From the NCBI GenBank assembly GCA_963668535.1, contig OY764867.1, positions 1,798,001-1,862,000 of the forward strand: DNA of 64,000 nt, given 5' to 3'. This DNA is from F22 sp963668535. Lineage in GTDB: Bacteria > Bacteroidota > Bacteroidia > Bacteroidales > Bacteroidaceae. The translations under genes were made by a program, and so were the position numbers. This document shows, piece after piece, positions 1 to 9,938 of the stretch (its first letter is position 1; each line of letters opens with the position of its first letter). The notes beneath the pieces are model-generated. The model made no database searches, was not told where the DNA came from, and saw nothing but the letters and a program-made list of their open reading frames with translations.

Positions 1-503
1 CTACCAATCAAATATCCTACGAAAACAGGAACGATTGTTGCAGACAACGAGTTTAATGAACCACCAAATTGAATGAGTTGGTTACCTCGTTTGCCACCAC
101 CAGCAAGGGTGTTCAACATAGGGTTTACCACAGAGTTCAATAAACACATTGAGAAACCAGAGATGAAACATCCAATTAAGTATACGGTAAATGTACTATC
201 ACCAAAGCTACTTGATAAGTACTGAATACCAACTCCAGCAAAACCAATAGCAACAGCAATCAGTGCAGTAAATTTATATCCTTTTTTCTGAAGAAGAATA
301 CCTGCTGGCCATCCCATGAAGAAATAGGCAATAAAGTTAGCCGCATTTCCCAACTGACTCATCCAGTTTGGTACAGAAAATTGATTTTTAACGATCACAC
401 CGATTGGGTTGGTTAGACCTGTTACAAATGATATCATCGCAAACAATGCGAACATCATAATAATAGGAAGAAGGTAATTCTTCTTGTTGTCAGTACTTGT
501 CAT
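1..503 (-). CDS. FHS-type sugar MFS transporter (3' end outside window)
   Basis: About 167 N-terminal residues are visible. Translation from the ATG at 503 gives a short polar start (MTSTDNKKNYLLP), then hydrophobic helices including FALFAMISFVTGLTNPIGVIVKNQF, the fucose/glucose/galactose:H+ symporter hallmark in which the first helix ends in a conserved N-P. The motif FMGWPAGILLQKKGYK follows between helices 2 and 3. It is an inner-membrane sugar/proton symporter; fucose, glucose or galactose is plausible, but substrate cannot be told from the N-terminus. It lies 55 nt downstream of the aldose epimerase on the same strand, so the two probably form a sugar-uptake operon. Confidence 0.85.
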   Translation of the reverse strand, partial: MTSTDNKKNYLLPIIMMFALFAMISFVTGLTNPIGVIVKNQFSVPNWMSQLGNAANFIAYFFMGWPAGILLQKKGYKFTALIAVAIGFAGVGIQYLSSSFGDSTFTVYLIGCFISGFSMCLLNSVVNPMLNTLAGGGKRGNQLIQFGGSLNSLSATIVPVFVGYLIG

Positions 504-558
504 TGTAAAAATAGGTTTTGTTATTAAGGTATTTTGTTTTTTGTAAATCCTTTTAAAA

Positions 559-1680
559 CTACATATCTTCTTCTTCCTCGTCTGCGTCAGTGTAGAAGTT
601 GTAGATTGTTGTTTGTTCATAAACACCTTCAGGTGTCAATACAGCGCTGGGGAAATATCCCTTATTAGGTGTGTCAGGAAAACATTGAGCTTCAAAGCAT
701 ATTGCACTACGCTTAGGGAATGTTGCTCCATGTGATCCGCTAAAACCGTTTAGCCAGTTACCTGTGTACAGTTGTACACCTGGTTCTGTTGTGTATACTT
801 CCATAATACGACCTGATTTAGGGTCTTTGCAAGAAGCTGCGTAGCTTAGTTCTCCCCACTGTCCTTTATCAAGCACATAATTGTGGTCATAGCCTGCTCC
901 AAATTGCAGTTGTTCAAAGTCTGCATCTATACGATCGCCCACAACTTGTGGTGTGCGAAAATCCATAGGTGTACCTGAAACCGTTGCAATTTCTCCAGTA
1001 GGGATAGATGTACTATCTATTGGAGTGTAGAAACTAGCGTTTATTTCTACAATATTGTCTTCAATACTTGGGGTTGGATTAGCCACACCTGCCAAATTAA
1101 AGAAACCGTGATTAGTCAGATTCACGATAGTTGTTTTATCTGTTGTTGCTTCATATTCAATAATGAAAGCATTCGCTTCTTCAGATAAGCTATATGTGAT
1201 TTTCACATCAAGAGTACCAGGAAAGCCTTCTTCCATATCTTGAGACTGATACTTCATAACGACTGTTTTCTCATCGGTTTGTTCAGCATCCCATACGCGA
1301 GCATGAAAACCTGTCGGACCACCGTGAAGATGGTTCGGACCGTTATTTGTTGCAAGCTTATACGTATCCCCGTTTAGAGTGAATTCACCTTTACAGATAC
1401 GATTTGCATATCGTCCAATTGTCGTACTTAAGAACGGCTCTGGACTGTTTACTAAACTTTTAATATCGCTATGTGACAAAACTACGTTAGACACTTTTCC
1501 ATCGCGATCTGGAACCATGATAGCAAGTACAGCTCCGCCATAATTTGAAACTGCAACCTCCATACCAAGCTTATTTCTCAATATAAAAAGGTCTGTCTGT
1601 TTGTCGTCAATTTTTGTCTGAAAATCTTGACGTTTGAGATGTGCAAGATTCTCTAGTGTTGTGGTGTTGTTCATAATCAT
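559..1680 (-). CDS. galM: aldose 1-epimerase (galactose mutarotase)
   Basis: Interconverts alpha and beta anomers of aldohexoses in the cytoplasm. About 373 residues, normal for the family. Visible hallmarks are the GRYANRI segment, NHLHGG (about residue 116) that binds sugar, the catalytic histidine in TNHGFFNLAG (about residue 190), and the glutamate-containing FEAQCFPDTPN near the C-terminus. The frame can be extended 24 nt upstream only with a TTG start; I prefer the ATG at 1680 (another lies at 1674). It precedes the FHS-type sugar transporter on the same strand, so it likely supplies the right anomer for imported sugar. Sugar specificity is inferred only. Confidence 0.9.
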   Translation of the reverse strand: MIMNNTTTLENLAHLKRQDFQTKIDDKQTDLFILRNKLGMEVAVSNYGGAVLAIMVPDRDGKVSNVVLSHSDIKSLVNSPEPFLSTTIGRYANRICKGEFTLNGDTYKLATNNGPNHLHGGPTGFHARVWDAEQTDEKTVVMKYQSQDMEEGFPGTLDVKITYSLSEEANAFIIEYEATTDKTTIVNLTNHGFFNLAGVANPTPSIEDNIVEINASFYTPIDSTSIPTGEIATVSGTPMDFRTPQVVGDRIDADFEQLQFGAGYDHNYVLDKGQWGELSYAASCKDPKSGRIMEVYTTEPGVQLYTGNWLNGFSGSHGATFPKRSAICFEAQCFPDTPNKGYFPSAVLTPEGVYEQTTIYNFYTDADEEEEDM

Positions 1681-1750
1681 TGAGGATTTTTTTATGTTAT
1701 GCAAATAACGTGATTTTATCTGGTGTAGCGAAATAATTAGACTTAAAATC

Positions 1751-1780
1751 TTGCTTCAATTAGTTTTTTTTGTATTTTTG
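1751..1780 (+). promoter_or_regulatory. Bacteroidota-type promoter for manA
   Basis: A TTG (-33) at 1751-1753 is separated by 19 nt from a perfect TAnnTTTG -7 box (TATTTTTG) at 1773-1780. Transcription should start near 1787, leaving a leader of about 64 nt before manA. Confidence 0.65.
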
Positions 1781-1850
1781 TGTCACCGAATTATTCGTTC
1801 GGAAACAAGGTTACGATATTAAATAAAGTCTAAAACCCATTTAACAAATC

Positions 1851-2822
1851 ATGCAACTATTTAAGTTTGAACCCATCCTAAAACAAACCATCTGGGGTGG
1901 AGAGCGTATTATCCCATTTAAAGGATTGGACGTCTCGCTTGACAACGTCGGTGAAAGTTGGGAACTATCAGGTGTCCCTGGTGATGAATCAATTGTAGCA
2001 GAAGGTGAGCATAAGGGGATGTCTCTTCCGCGTCTTATCGGTAAATACAAGGAAGAAATTGTCGGTGAAGACAACTACAATCGCTATGGATATCATTTTC
2101 CACTGCTTATCAAGTTTATCGATGCTGAAGATAATTTATCTGTACAGGTTCATCCAGACGATGAGTTAGCCCAAGAACGTCATGAGTGTCCAGGAAAGAC
2201 TGAAATGTGGTATGTGATGGATCACAAGCCTAACGCAAAATTACTTGTCGGTCTTAATGAAGAAATTGATGTTAATGAATATCGTCAACGAGTAAAAGAT
2301 AAAAAATTTATTGACCTTGTGCAACCATATGAGGTGAAGAAAGGAGATATTTTCTATTTGCCAGCAGGGCGTGTACATGCCATTGGAGCAGGTTGTTTTG
2401 TTGCAGAAATACAACAGACAAGCAATATTACATATCGAATAGACGATTATGATCGTCGTGACAAAGAGGGCCATCCACGTGAACTTCATACCGAGCTAGC
2501 AGCTGATGCTATCGACTTTACAGTATACCCTGATTGTCGTACAAAGTATGAAGCAAAAAAAGATGAACCAGTAGAAGTTGTTGCTTGTCCTCATTTTGTG
2601 ACTTCAGTGTATGACTTAACCGAAGAAATGACCTGCGATTATAGTAGTCTAGATTCTTTTGTTATCTATGTTTGTTTATCAGGAGGAGCTTCTCTATTTA
2701 CAGAAGATGGTGAAGAATATTCAATGGAATATGGAGAAACCATTTTGATTCCTGCGGTAAACGAGTCGATTAAGATTGTACCTGATGAAGGTGGAGTAAA
2801 GTTTCTTGAAACATACGTGTAG
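1851..2822 (+). CDS. manA: class I mannose-6-phosphate isomerase
   Basis: Zinc enzyme interconverting mannose-6-phosphate and fructose-6-phosphate, linking mannose use and GDP-mannose supply to glycolysis. 323 residues, the size of the short bacterial type I enzymes. Metal-site signatures are visible: LSVQVHPDDELA (Gln and His, about residue 100), the glutamate of KTEMWYVMD, and PAGRVHAIGAG with a conserved histidine (about residue 175). The C-terminal part is a second cupin. It is a monocistronic unit with its own promoter and a strong terminator. Confidence 0.93.
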   Translation: MQLFKFEPILKQTIWGGERIIPFKGLDVSLDNVGESWELSGVPGDESIVAEGEHKGMSLPRLIGKYKEEIVGEDNYNRYGYHFPLLIKFIDAEDNLSVQVHPDDELAQERHECPGKTEMWYVMDHKPNAKLLVGLNEEIDVNEYRQRVKDKKFIDLVQPYEVKKGDIFYLPAGRVHAIGAGCFVAEIQQTSNITYRIDDYDRRDKEGHPRELHTELAADAIDFTVYPDCRTKYEAKKDEPVEVVACPHFVTSVYDLTEEMTCDYSSLDSFVIYVCLSGGASLFTEDGEEYSMEYGETILIPAVNESIKIVPDEGGVKFLETYV

Positions 2823-2843
2823 AAATCATTATAATATTATTGA

Positions 2844-2879
2844 AAAGGATGCTCATTTTGAGCATCCTTTCTTTTTTTT
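2844..2879 (+). terminator. rho-independent terminator after manA
   Basis: A 12-bp stem (GGATGCTCA/TGAGCATCC extended by three A:T pairs) with a 3-nt loop is followed by a run of T broken by one C. Confidence 0.85.
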
Positions 2880-2980
2880 AAAAAAAACTACTCTCTTTGC
2901 AACTTTTCATTACCTTTACTGCGTCTTATCATCGTATTTTGTAATAAAATTCTAATAATAACCCTATAACATATTCCACA

Positions 2981-3688
2981 ATGATCCATCTAGAAAATAT
3001 TAATAAGACCTATCATAATGGGGCGCCACTTCATGTGCTGAAAGGGATCAGTCTTGACATTCAAAAGGGAGAGTTTGTCTCTATCATGGGTGCATCGGGT
3101 TCTGGAAAATCCACACTCTTAAATATCTTGGGTATATTGGATACATTCGATACGGGAGTGTACACTCTGAATGGCGTCAATATGAATGGTTTGACTGAAA
3201 CACAAGCAGCTACTTATCGTAACGAAATGATTGGCTTTATTTTTCAGTCATTTAATTTGATCGGTTTTAAAAATGCCGTTGAAAATGTTGCATTACCACT
3301 CTTTTACAAGGGGGTGAGTCGTAAGAAACGCAACAAAATAGCTCTAGAATACCTAGACAAGTTAGGGCTTAAAGATTGGGCGCATCATATGCCTAATGAA
3401 ATGAGTGGGGGACAAAAACAACGTGTCGCTATTGCTAGAGCGTTGGTTACTCAACCTCAAATTATTTTAGCCGATGAACCAACTGGTGCTTTGGATAGTG
3501 CTACTAGTAAAGAAGTGATGCAGATTCTTCAAGATTTACACAATGAAGGATTGACTATTGCTGTTGTAACTCATGAAAGTGGTGTTGCTAATCAGACAGA
3601 TAAGATTATACATATCAAAGATGGACTCATTGGTGATATAGAAGACCGATTAGATTCTCCATTTAGTATGGACGGTTACATGAAATAA
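2981..3688 (+). CDS. MacB/LolD-type ABC transporter ATP-binding protein
   Basis: Cytoplasmic ATPase subunit of 235 residues. Walker A is GASGSGKST (about residue 37), the signature is MSGGQKQRVAIARAL, Walker B is IILADEPTGALD, and the H-loop is VVTHE. The long Q-loop region (FIFQSFNLIGFKNAVENVALPL) is typical of the MacB/LolD/FtsE group that powers periplasmic lipoprotein, peptide or drug movement. Five genes follow head to tail with 10-60 nt gaps: ATPase, two FtsX-type permeases, adaptor and TolC. Together they make a complete MacAB-TolC-like tripartite exporter. Substrate unknown. Confidence 0.9.
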   Translation: MIHLENINKTYHNGAPLHVLKGISLDIQKGEFVSIMGASGSGKSTLLNILGILDTFDTGVYTLNGVNMNGLTETQAATYRNEMIGFIFQSFNLIGFKNAVENVALPLFYKGVSRKKRNKIALEYLDKLGLKDWAHHMPNEMSGGQKQRVAIARALVTQPQIILADEPTGALDSATSKEVMQILQDLHNEGLTIAVVTHESGVANQTDKIIHIKDGLIGDIEDRLDSPFSMDGYMK

Positions 3689-3709
3689 AAATATTAAACG
3701 TATATAATT

Positions 3710-4963
3710 ATGTATGATCTTTGGCAAGAACTAATTTCGACTATTCGCAGAAATAAGATGCGTACCGCATTGACTGGTTTTGCTGTGGCATGGGGTATCT
3801 TTATGCTTATAGTATTGCTTGGTGCTGGAAATGGTTTGAATAATGCCTTCTTGGATAATGGAGCAAGATGGTCGGTCAATAGTGTGAAATCTGGCGGTAG
3901 TTTTACAACAAAACCATATGCTGGGTTTGATAAAGGACGATATATTCAATTGCATAATAAAGATATCGCTGCCACTCAAACATTGAAAGAGAATGTGAGC
4001 AATGTAGGTGGCATACACTATTCTGGTGGGCAAACGGTAAGTTACGCAGACCAGAGTGTATCTGGAACAATTATAGGCTGTGATGCTAATTACGAAAATA
4101 TTGAAAAAATCAACGTGCTCTACGGACGTTTTATTAATACAATAGATGTTGATAAAAAAAGAAAGAGTATAGTCCTTCCAGAAAATCTAGCCAAAAAGCT
4201 CTTTAAACGTGCTGAACGTGCAGTCGGCCAACATGTTAAGTTAACAGGCTTGATGTATCTCGTTGTTGGTATAACAAAAACAGATCAACAAAATAGTGAT
4301 GATGATTTTTTTGTACCTCGTTCTACCTTCGCATTGTTAAATAATACTGGGGATAGAGTTGATCAGCTATTGTTTTCTATTCATAATATAAAAAATAAAG
4401 CTGATTGTGATCAGTTTGAGAAAAAATTCAGAAGCGTTATAGCACACCAAGAGCGATTCGATCCCGAAGATACTGGAGGGGTGTGGGTTTGGAATAGATT
4501 TAGTCAGTATTTGGACCAAATGAAGGGAGCCCATTTTATTACTGTTGCTATTTGGATTATTGCTTTGTTTACTATGATTAGTGGGATTGTAGGGGTTAGT
4601 AATATTATGTTGATTGCAGTCAAGGAACGTACAAAAGAATTTGGTATACGTAAAGCCCTTGGTGCTACTCCTCGCTCTATATTGTGGATGATTATTGCTG
4701 AGAGTGTCTTTATCACGACTTTATTTGGATATATCGGTTTAGTCGCTGGTGTAGGTGTCACCGAGTTGATGGATGCTACAATTGGTCATCAAACTGTTAA
4801 TGCAGGTGTTTTTCAAATGCAATATTTTAAGAACCCCACAGTTGATATACATGTAGCTATTCAAGCTACATTGACATTAATTATATGTGGTACTTTAGCA
4901 GGATATTTTCCAGCTCTGAAAGCTGTAAAAGTTCCACCTATTGAGGCTTTGCGTGCTGAATAA
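3710..4963 (+). CDS. MacB-type ABC transporter permease 1
   Basis: 417 residues with the MacB/FtsX layout: one N-terminal transmembrane helix (about residues 15-38, after an amphipathic ELISTIRRNKMRTALTGFAV start), a large periplasmic core domain, then three C-terminal helices from about residue 285. The coupling segment AVKERTKEFGIRKALGATPRSIL, which contacts the ATPase, and the C-terminal PIEALRAE are both conserved family features. It differs clearly from the next gene, so the transporter is probably a heterodimer of two half-permeases with a separate ATPase. Confidence 0.9.
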   Translation: MYDLWQELISTIRRNKMRTALTGFAVAWGIFMLIVLLGAGNGLNNAFLDNGARWSVNSVKSGGSFTTKPYAGFDKGRYIQLHNKDIAATQTLKENVSNVGGIHYSGGQTVSYADQSVSGTIIGCDANYENIEKINVLYGRFINTIDVDKKRKSIVLPENLAKKLFKRAERAVGQHVKLTGLMYLVVGITKTDQQNSDDDFFVPRSTFALLNNTGDRVDQLLFSIHNIKNKADCDQFEKKFRSVIAHQERFDPEDTGGVWVWNRFSQYLDQMKGAHFITVAIWIIALFTMISGIVGVSNIMLIAVKERTKEFGIRKALGATPRSILWMIIAESVFITTLFGYIGLVAGVGVTELMDATIGHQTVNAGVFQMQYFKNPTVDIHVAIQATLTLIICGTLAGYFPALKAVKVPPIEALRAE

Positions 4964-4994
4964 CAAAATAAGGAATCTTGAAAAATAAGATAAT

Positions 4995-6254
4995 ATGAAA
5001 ATTCGATTCGATATTGATGTGTGGGAGGAAATTCTCATCACTATCACCCGCAATAAAACCCGTAGTTTACTGACAGCTTTTGGTGTGTTTTGGGGTATCT
5101 TTATGCTTCTAGCCTTATTAGGAGGAGGCGAAGGACTAAAAGCACTAATGGGACAAAATTTTAAAGGTTTTGCTACAAATAGCTCTATATTTTGGGCCCA
5201 ATCTACAACAATAGCCTACAAAGGTTTTCCAGAAGGAAGGCAGATTCGTCTTACTACCGATGACATTGGTATAATAGAAGACAACGAAGGAGTTAAGTTT
5301 GCTACTCCAGTTGTTGGTCGATATGGATCCACATTTAAATATGAAGGAAAGAGTTCGCAACGGGGAAGTATCCGTGGAATTGAACCTGTTTATACGGATG
5401 AGGTTGAAGAAATGGCGCTAAAATTTGGTCGCAGGATTAACCAAATTGACCAGGAAAAAAGTCGTAAAGTTTGTGTCTTAGGTCATGATGTCTATACCGA
5501 TTTGTTTCATGATGGTGTCGACCCATGTGGTAAATATGTCGAGTGTGATGGTGTTTACTACCAAGTTGTAGGTGTTGCAGACAAAACATCAAGCAATATC
5601 AGCATTGGTGGTGGACGTGCTGGATCAAGAGTAACGATACCGTTATCGACTGTACAAATGGTCTACAATTTAGCAAAAGATGTAGATATGTTTGCTGTCG
5701 TTGCCAAACCAGGATATTTAATGGGAGATCTTGAAAAAAGCATTACACAATCTTTGTTACGTTATCACAATGCCTCTCCCAAAGATGAGATGGCCATCAG
5801 GCATTTCAATGCACAGGCTATGTTTACCATGGTTGATAATGTAATGACTGGTATTTCTTTGTTGACAATACTTGTAGGTATTGGTACCCTATTAGCGGGT
5901 ATCATCGGAGTAAGTAACATCATGATGGTTACTGTCAAGGAGCGTACTACCGAAATCGGTATTCGTCGGGCTATTGGGGCAACCCCTCGTATTATAATGC
6001 GTCAGATTATGGCCGAAAGTATTGTGCTTACTGCTATTGCTGGAATGTTTGGACTGTGTTTAACAGTCTTGGTGCTTCAAGTTGCGCAAGTGGCCATTAG
6101 TTCAGCTCAAAATGCATTAATTCCATTCCAAATAAGTTTTTGGACCGCAGTGGGTACTTTGTTTGTTCTAGCTGTACTTGGAGTAGGGGCAGGTCTTGCC
6201 CCAGCCTATCGTGCGATGGCTATTAAGCCTATTGAAGCCATTCGTGATGAATAA
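4995..6254 (+). CDS. MacB-type ABC transporter permease 2
   Basis: 419 residues with the same topology as permease 1: helix at about residues 20-42, periplasmic core, three C-terminal helices. The coupling motif is TVKERTTEIGIRRAIGATPRIIM and the end is PIEAIRDE. It is a diverged paralogue of the preceding gene (both begin with a WxELI/WEEILI-type amphipathic helix and a conserved FxVxWGIFML). Inner membrane; expected partner of the ATPase and of the adaptor encoded downstream. Confidence 0.9.
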   Translation: MKIRFDIDVWEEILITITRNKTRSLLTAFGVFWGIFMLLALLGGGEGLKALMGQNFKGFATNSSIFWAQSTTIAYKGFPEGRQIRLTTDDIGIIEDNEGVKFATPVVGRYGSTFKYEGKSSQRGSIRGIEPVYTDEVEEMALKFGRRINQIDQEKSRKVCVLGHDVYTDLFHDGVDPCGKYVECDGVYYQVVGVADKTSSNISIGGGRAGSRVTIPLSTVQMVYNLAKDVDMFAVVAKPGYLMGDLEKSITQSLLRYHNASPKDEMAIRHFNAQAMFTMVDNVMTGISLLTILVGIGTLLAGIIGVSNIMMVTVKERTTEIGIRRAIGATPRIIMRQIMAESIVLTAIAGMFGLCLTVLVLQVAQVAISSAQNALIPFQISFWTAVGTLFVLAVLGVGAGLAPAYRAMAIKPIEAIRDE

Positions 6255-6309
6255 ATAAAATGAGATAAGAAATAAAATTGAATGTATAACCCTATTTATT
6301 ATAACCACA

Positions 6310-7419
6310 ATGAAAAAATTTTTTCGTATTTTTATCTTGGTCGTAGTTGCCTTGATATTCGTTTGGACTTTCTGGTTCCTATACAGTAACAGTCAACCCA
6401 AACCAGTCGTTTACAATATTGAATCACCTGCACGTAAGTCTTTACAAAACACAAGTGTCGCTACTGGCCGTGTGGAACCACGTGATGAAATTTTGATTAA
6501 ACCACAGATCTCTGGTATTATTGATAAGCTTTATAAAGAAGCTGGTGACTATGTCAAAAAAGGTGAGATTATTGCTCGTGTTAAGGTTATTCCAGAAATG
6601 AATAATTTGAACAGTGCTGAAAGTCGTGTGCGTTTATCTGAGATTAATTTAGCCCAAACTCAACGTGAGTGGAATCGTACAAAGAAACTATTTAGTGATA
6701 AGCTTATTAGTAAAGAAGAGTACGAAAAGGCACAAGTTAGTTTCAAACAAGCTCAAGAAGAGATGCAAACGGCAAAAGACGCCTTAGAAATTATTCGTAC
6801 TGGTGTGAGCCAACGAACAAAAAACATCTCAAATACTAATATTCGTAGTACTATTGATGGCTTGGTACTTGATGTACCAGTCAAAGAAGGAAATTCTGTT
6901 ATTCAAAGTAATACGTTCAACGAAGGAACTACTATTGCCTCAGTTGCTGATATGAGCAACCTTATTTTTAAGGGTAATGTAGATGAGACAGAGGTGGGTA
7001 GTCTGCATGAAGGTATGCCTATGTCCCTTAAAATTGGTGCGGTGCAAGGAGATAAATTTACTGCTAGTCTAGAGTATATTAGTCCAAAAGGTGTCGACAA
7101 TAACGGTACTACACAATTTGAAATCAAAGCAGCTATTCATGTGCCAGATTCAGTAACCATTCGTTCAGGCTATTCAGCCAATGCAGAGATCGTACTGCGC
7201 AAGGTTGAAAACGCATTGACCGTTCCAGAAGGACTTATAGAGTTCAAAGGTGACAGTACTTTTGTGTATAAACTTACTTCAAAAGATCCACAAGCATTTG
7301 AACGTATTCCAGTCAAAGTTGGTATGACAGATGGTGTAAATATTCAAATATTATCTGGTCTTAAAGGAGATGAACAACTTAGAGGTAAAGTGTTTGATCC
7401 TAAAATGGCTAAAAAATAA
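6310..7419 (+). CDS. MacA/HlyD-type periplasmic adaptor subunit
   Basis: 369 residues. An N-terminal hydrophobic anchor (about residues 4-27) is followed by a biotinyl-lipoyl half-motif (VEPRDEILIKPQISGIIDKLYKEAGDYVKKGEIIARV). A two-helix coiled-coil hairpin at about residues 95-165 is rich in Q, E and K, and the second lipoyl half (STIDGLVLDVPVKEGNSV) and beta-barrel domains follow. Adaptors of this class bridge MacB-type permeases to an outer-membrane TolC channel. The next gene, 12 nt on, is such a channel. Confidence 0.92.
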   Translation: MKKFFRIFILVVVALIFVWTFWFLYSNSQPKPVVYNIESPARKSLQNTSVATGRVEPRDEILIKPQISGIIDKLYKEAGDYVKKGEIIARVKVIPEMNNLNSAESRVRLSEINLAQTQREWNRTKKLFSDKLISKEEYEKAQVSFKQAQEEMQTAKDALEIIRTGVSQRTKNISNTNIRSTIDGLVLDVPVKEGNSVIQSNTFNEGTTIASVADMSNLIFKGNVDETEVGSLHEGMPMSLKIGAVQGDKFTASLEYISPKGVDNNGTTQFEIKAAIHVPDSVTIRSGYSANAEIVLRKVENALTVPEGLIEFKGDSTFVYKLTSKDPQAFERIPVKVGMTDGVNIQILSGLKGDEQLRGKVFDPKMAKK

Positions 7420-7431
7420 AAATAAATTCTT

Positions 7432-8808
7432 ATGAAGTATATTTCTTTATTTACAATAGGCCTATTGTCATTTGGCTTGTGTGCTACTCAGCCTGCTGTG
7501 GCACAAGAAGCACAACAAATGTCTGCTTCATCTGATGGTGTCCCTGATGGAGCATGGTCTCTTCGTCAATGTATCGACTATGCATTAGCACACAATATAA
7601 CACTTAAAAGTCGAGAAGTTGATACAAAGCTCTCCAAAGTTGATGTGCATACCAAGAAATGGGCACGTCTACCTAATTTGAATGGTTCTGCAAGTCACAA
7701 TTATGCATGGGGGCGTTCTGTCTCTGCAGTCGACAATAGCTACACTACAATGCGTAGTGAGAACACCAGTTTTGGTGTTTCTACAAACGTTCCTTTATTT
7801 ACGGGTGGTAGAATATGTAACCAGTATAAATTGGCTAAAATCAATTTAGAAGCTTCCTTGGCTGATCTAGAAAAGGCACAAGATGACATTAGTGTTCAAA
7901 TAGCTCAGCAATATCTACAAGTGCTGTATAACCAAGAACTGTACAAAGTGTCTCAGCAACAACTCGCACTGTCCAAAGAACAATATGACCGCTTTAATAC
8001 CCTGTATAAGATTGGTAAGGTCGCACAATCCAATGTGTCAGAATCTGCGGCACGTGTGGCTCAAGATCAGTATAGTATGACTCAAGCATCTAATAATGTG
8101 CATTTAGCATTACTTGATTTGTCGCAATTATTAGAATTATCTTCTCCAGATGATTTGACACTTGATGTACCTAGTAATGTGCCTGTAGATGCAGAATTAG
8201 ATTTGCCTTCCATTGATGTTGTGTACATCAATGCTTTGGCTTCTCGTCCAGAAGTGCGTGCATCTCAGCTGCGTGTCAAAGGGAGTGAACATAGCATTCG
8301 TATTGCTAAGAGTGCTTTGTTGCCAACTCTTAGTTTGGGTGCAAGTTTATCTACATCTTACAATAAAATTAAAGGTCTAGAAGCACGTACGTTTAATCAA
8401 CAGATGGATGATAACTTTTCTCAGGGCATCGGTGTCTCTATGAGTGTGCCCATTTTTAATAGATTTGAAACCTACAACAATATCAAATCTACACGTCTTC
8501 AAAGAGAACAATATAAACTAGAACTAGAAGCACAAAAGAAAGCCTTGTATAAAGAGATACAACAGTCATGGTATAATGCTGTTGCTGCTCAAGTGCAATA
8601 TCGCAGTGCCAAGAAGGCCGTATTGGCCAATCAAGAAGCCTTTGATGTGATGAATAAGAAGTTTATGCAAGGACAAGCCAATTCTGTTGAATTTAATGAA
8701 TCGAAGTTGAATCTAATGAAAAGTATTTCAGAACAACTTCAAGCAAAATACACGTATTTATTCCGTACAAAAATCTTGAAATTTTACAACGGAGATCGTC
8801 TTGAATAA
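7432..8808 (+). CDS. TolC-family outer-membrane efflux channel
   Basis: 458 residues with a cleavable signal peptide (about 25 residues, ending in PAVAQ). Two repeated outer-membrane-efflux domains follow, each with long coiled-coil helices, as in TolC. The start of the mature part, WSLRQCIDYALAHNITLKSREVD, is the classic opening of this family. Last gene of the tripartite exporter operon; a strong bidirectional terminator follows. Confidence 0.92.
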   Translation: MKYISLFTIGLLSFGLCATQPAVAQEAQQMSASSDGVPDGAWSLRQCIDYALAHNITLKSREVDTKLSKVDVHTKKWARLPNLNGSASHNYAWGRSVSAVDNSYTTMRSENTSFGVSTNVPLFTGGRICNQYKLAKINLEASLADLEKAQDDISVQIAQQYLQVLYNQELYKVSQQQLALSKEQYDRFNTLYKIGKVAQSNVSESAARVAQDQYSMTQASNNVHLALLDLSQLLELSSPDDLTLDVPSNVPVDAELDLPSIDVVYINALASRPEVRASQLRVKGSEHSIRIAKSALLPTLSLGASLSTSYNKIKGLEARTFNQQMDDNFSQGIGVSMSVPIFNRFETYNNIKSTRLQREQYKLELEAQKKALYKEIQQSWYNAVAAQVQYRSAKKAVLANQEAFDVMNKKFMQGQANSVEFNESKLNLMKSISEQLQAKYTYLFRTKILKFYNGDRLE

Positions 8809-8834
8809 GTATTTCATGTCTGTGTTTCTAATAT

Positions 8835-8877
8835 TAAAAAAGAGGCTGTATCTTTCTTGATACAGTCTCTCTTTTTT
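8835..8877. terminator. bidirectional terminator between convergent genes
   Basis: CTGTATC/GATACAG at the core is extended by further pairs through GAGG/TCTC, flanked by an A run on the left and a T run on the right. It can serve both the TolC operon and the converging metallophosphoesterase operon, whose stop codon lies beside it. Confidence 0.85.
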
Positions 8878-9934
8878 ATTTCTTTCGTTTTAGTTCGAGT
8901 ATCGTGATTTCTGGTCTTGCACTTCCTATTCTTATCGGTATCGCTATTTGTCCTACTCCAATATTTACATGAAGCATTTGAGTGCTGTCATTCGAATAAT
9001 GTGTACCTTCCCAAAATTTAAATTTAAAAGCTGCTGGCGACATGCCCAATATTTTAATCTGAAAGGCATGTGTGTGTCCAGAGAGAGTAATGGGTATATC
9101 TGTTTTAGGTACCACTTCATATCTCCATTGATCGGGATTATGAGCCATTAAGATACTAAAATAGTGAGCTGTCCCTTGCATGGCAGCATATAACTTAGCA
9201 TATTGCTCGATATACGACGATTTTGCCATATCACTAACACCAATCAATGCTATGGAGTCTATTTTATTAGCTTTTGTCTTAGTCAGAAATACATGCTCAT
9301 TTTGAAGAAGATGCCATCCCATTTCAGATTCATAATGGGCCAACTGTGCGCCATTTTCAATTTCTTCCGACATGGTTGATAGGCCAAAGTAAGGACCATT
9401 ATCGTGATTCCCAATTATTGAATAGACCCCATTTGGAGCATGTAGTTTGGATAGTTCGGGGACAAACTTTTTGGCTTCGTTAGCTTTATTGGTTACCAGA
9501 TCTCCTGTAAATAGAATTAAGTCTGGATGGATCTTTTGAATATGACCGACTAAATCGGCAATGGCCAAATTATCCCATGTCCAAGTTGCCAAATGCAAAT
9601 CGCTAATTTGAACGATACGATAGCCGTCAAAAGCAGGTGGCACATTTTTAGATTGAAATGTGACATAAACGTTTTCCCAGTCTGTACGTCCAAATAGATA
9701 ACAATATCCCCATAAATAAAGTCCAAGTATACCAGTAAGTATCCAGCCCGTATTCATTATTTTACGAATCGTTTGGGCTCTTTGTTCACGAGTTCTATAA
9801 GTCGCTTGTGAAAAATGATCTTTATATAATAACCAATTTCTAAATCGTAAACAAAAGAGAAAGAAACGGGCACTTAGTATAGGGAGAAATGTAATTAGTA
9901 TTAGTAAAAAGAGTGCAGCTATTTTAAGCGCCAT
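8876..9934 (-). CDS. membrane-anchored metallophosphoesterase (YkuE/YaeI-like)
   Basis: About 352 residues. N-terminal hydrophobic helices (LKIAALFLLILITFLPIL, and a second near residue 80) are followed by a calcineurin-like fold with all metal-ligand blocks: ISDLHLA, FTGDLVTN, IGNHDNG, MAHNPD and SGHTHAFQ. The frame stays open to 10030, but that start would overlap dihydroorotase by 92 nt. The ATG at 9934 lies 4 nt after the dihydroorotase stop and opens directly into the membrane segment, so I chose it. Relatives act on lipid-linked or phospholipid-type phosphoesters at the membrane; the exact substrate is unknown. Confidence 0.85.
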   Translation of the reverse strand: MALKIAALFLLILITFLPILSARFFLFCLRFRNWLLYKDHFSQATYRTREQRAQTIRKIMNTGWILTGILGLYLWGYCYLFGRTDWENVYVTFQSKNVPPAFDGYRIVQISDLHLATWTWDNLAIADLVGHIQKIHPDLILFTGDLVTNKANEAKKFVPELSKLHAPNGVYSIIGNHDNGPYFGLSTMSEEIENGAQLAHYESEMGWHLLQNEHVFLTKTKANKIDSIALIGVSDMAKSSYIEQYAKLYAAMQGTAHYFSILMAHNPDQWRYEVVPKTDIPITLSGHTHAFQIKILGMSPAAFKFKFWEGTHYSNDSTQMLHVNIGVGQIAIPIRIGSARPEITILELKRKK

Positions 9935-9938
9935 ACTT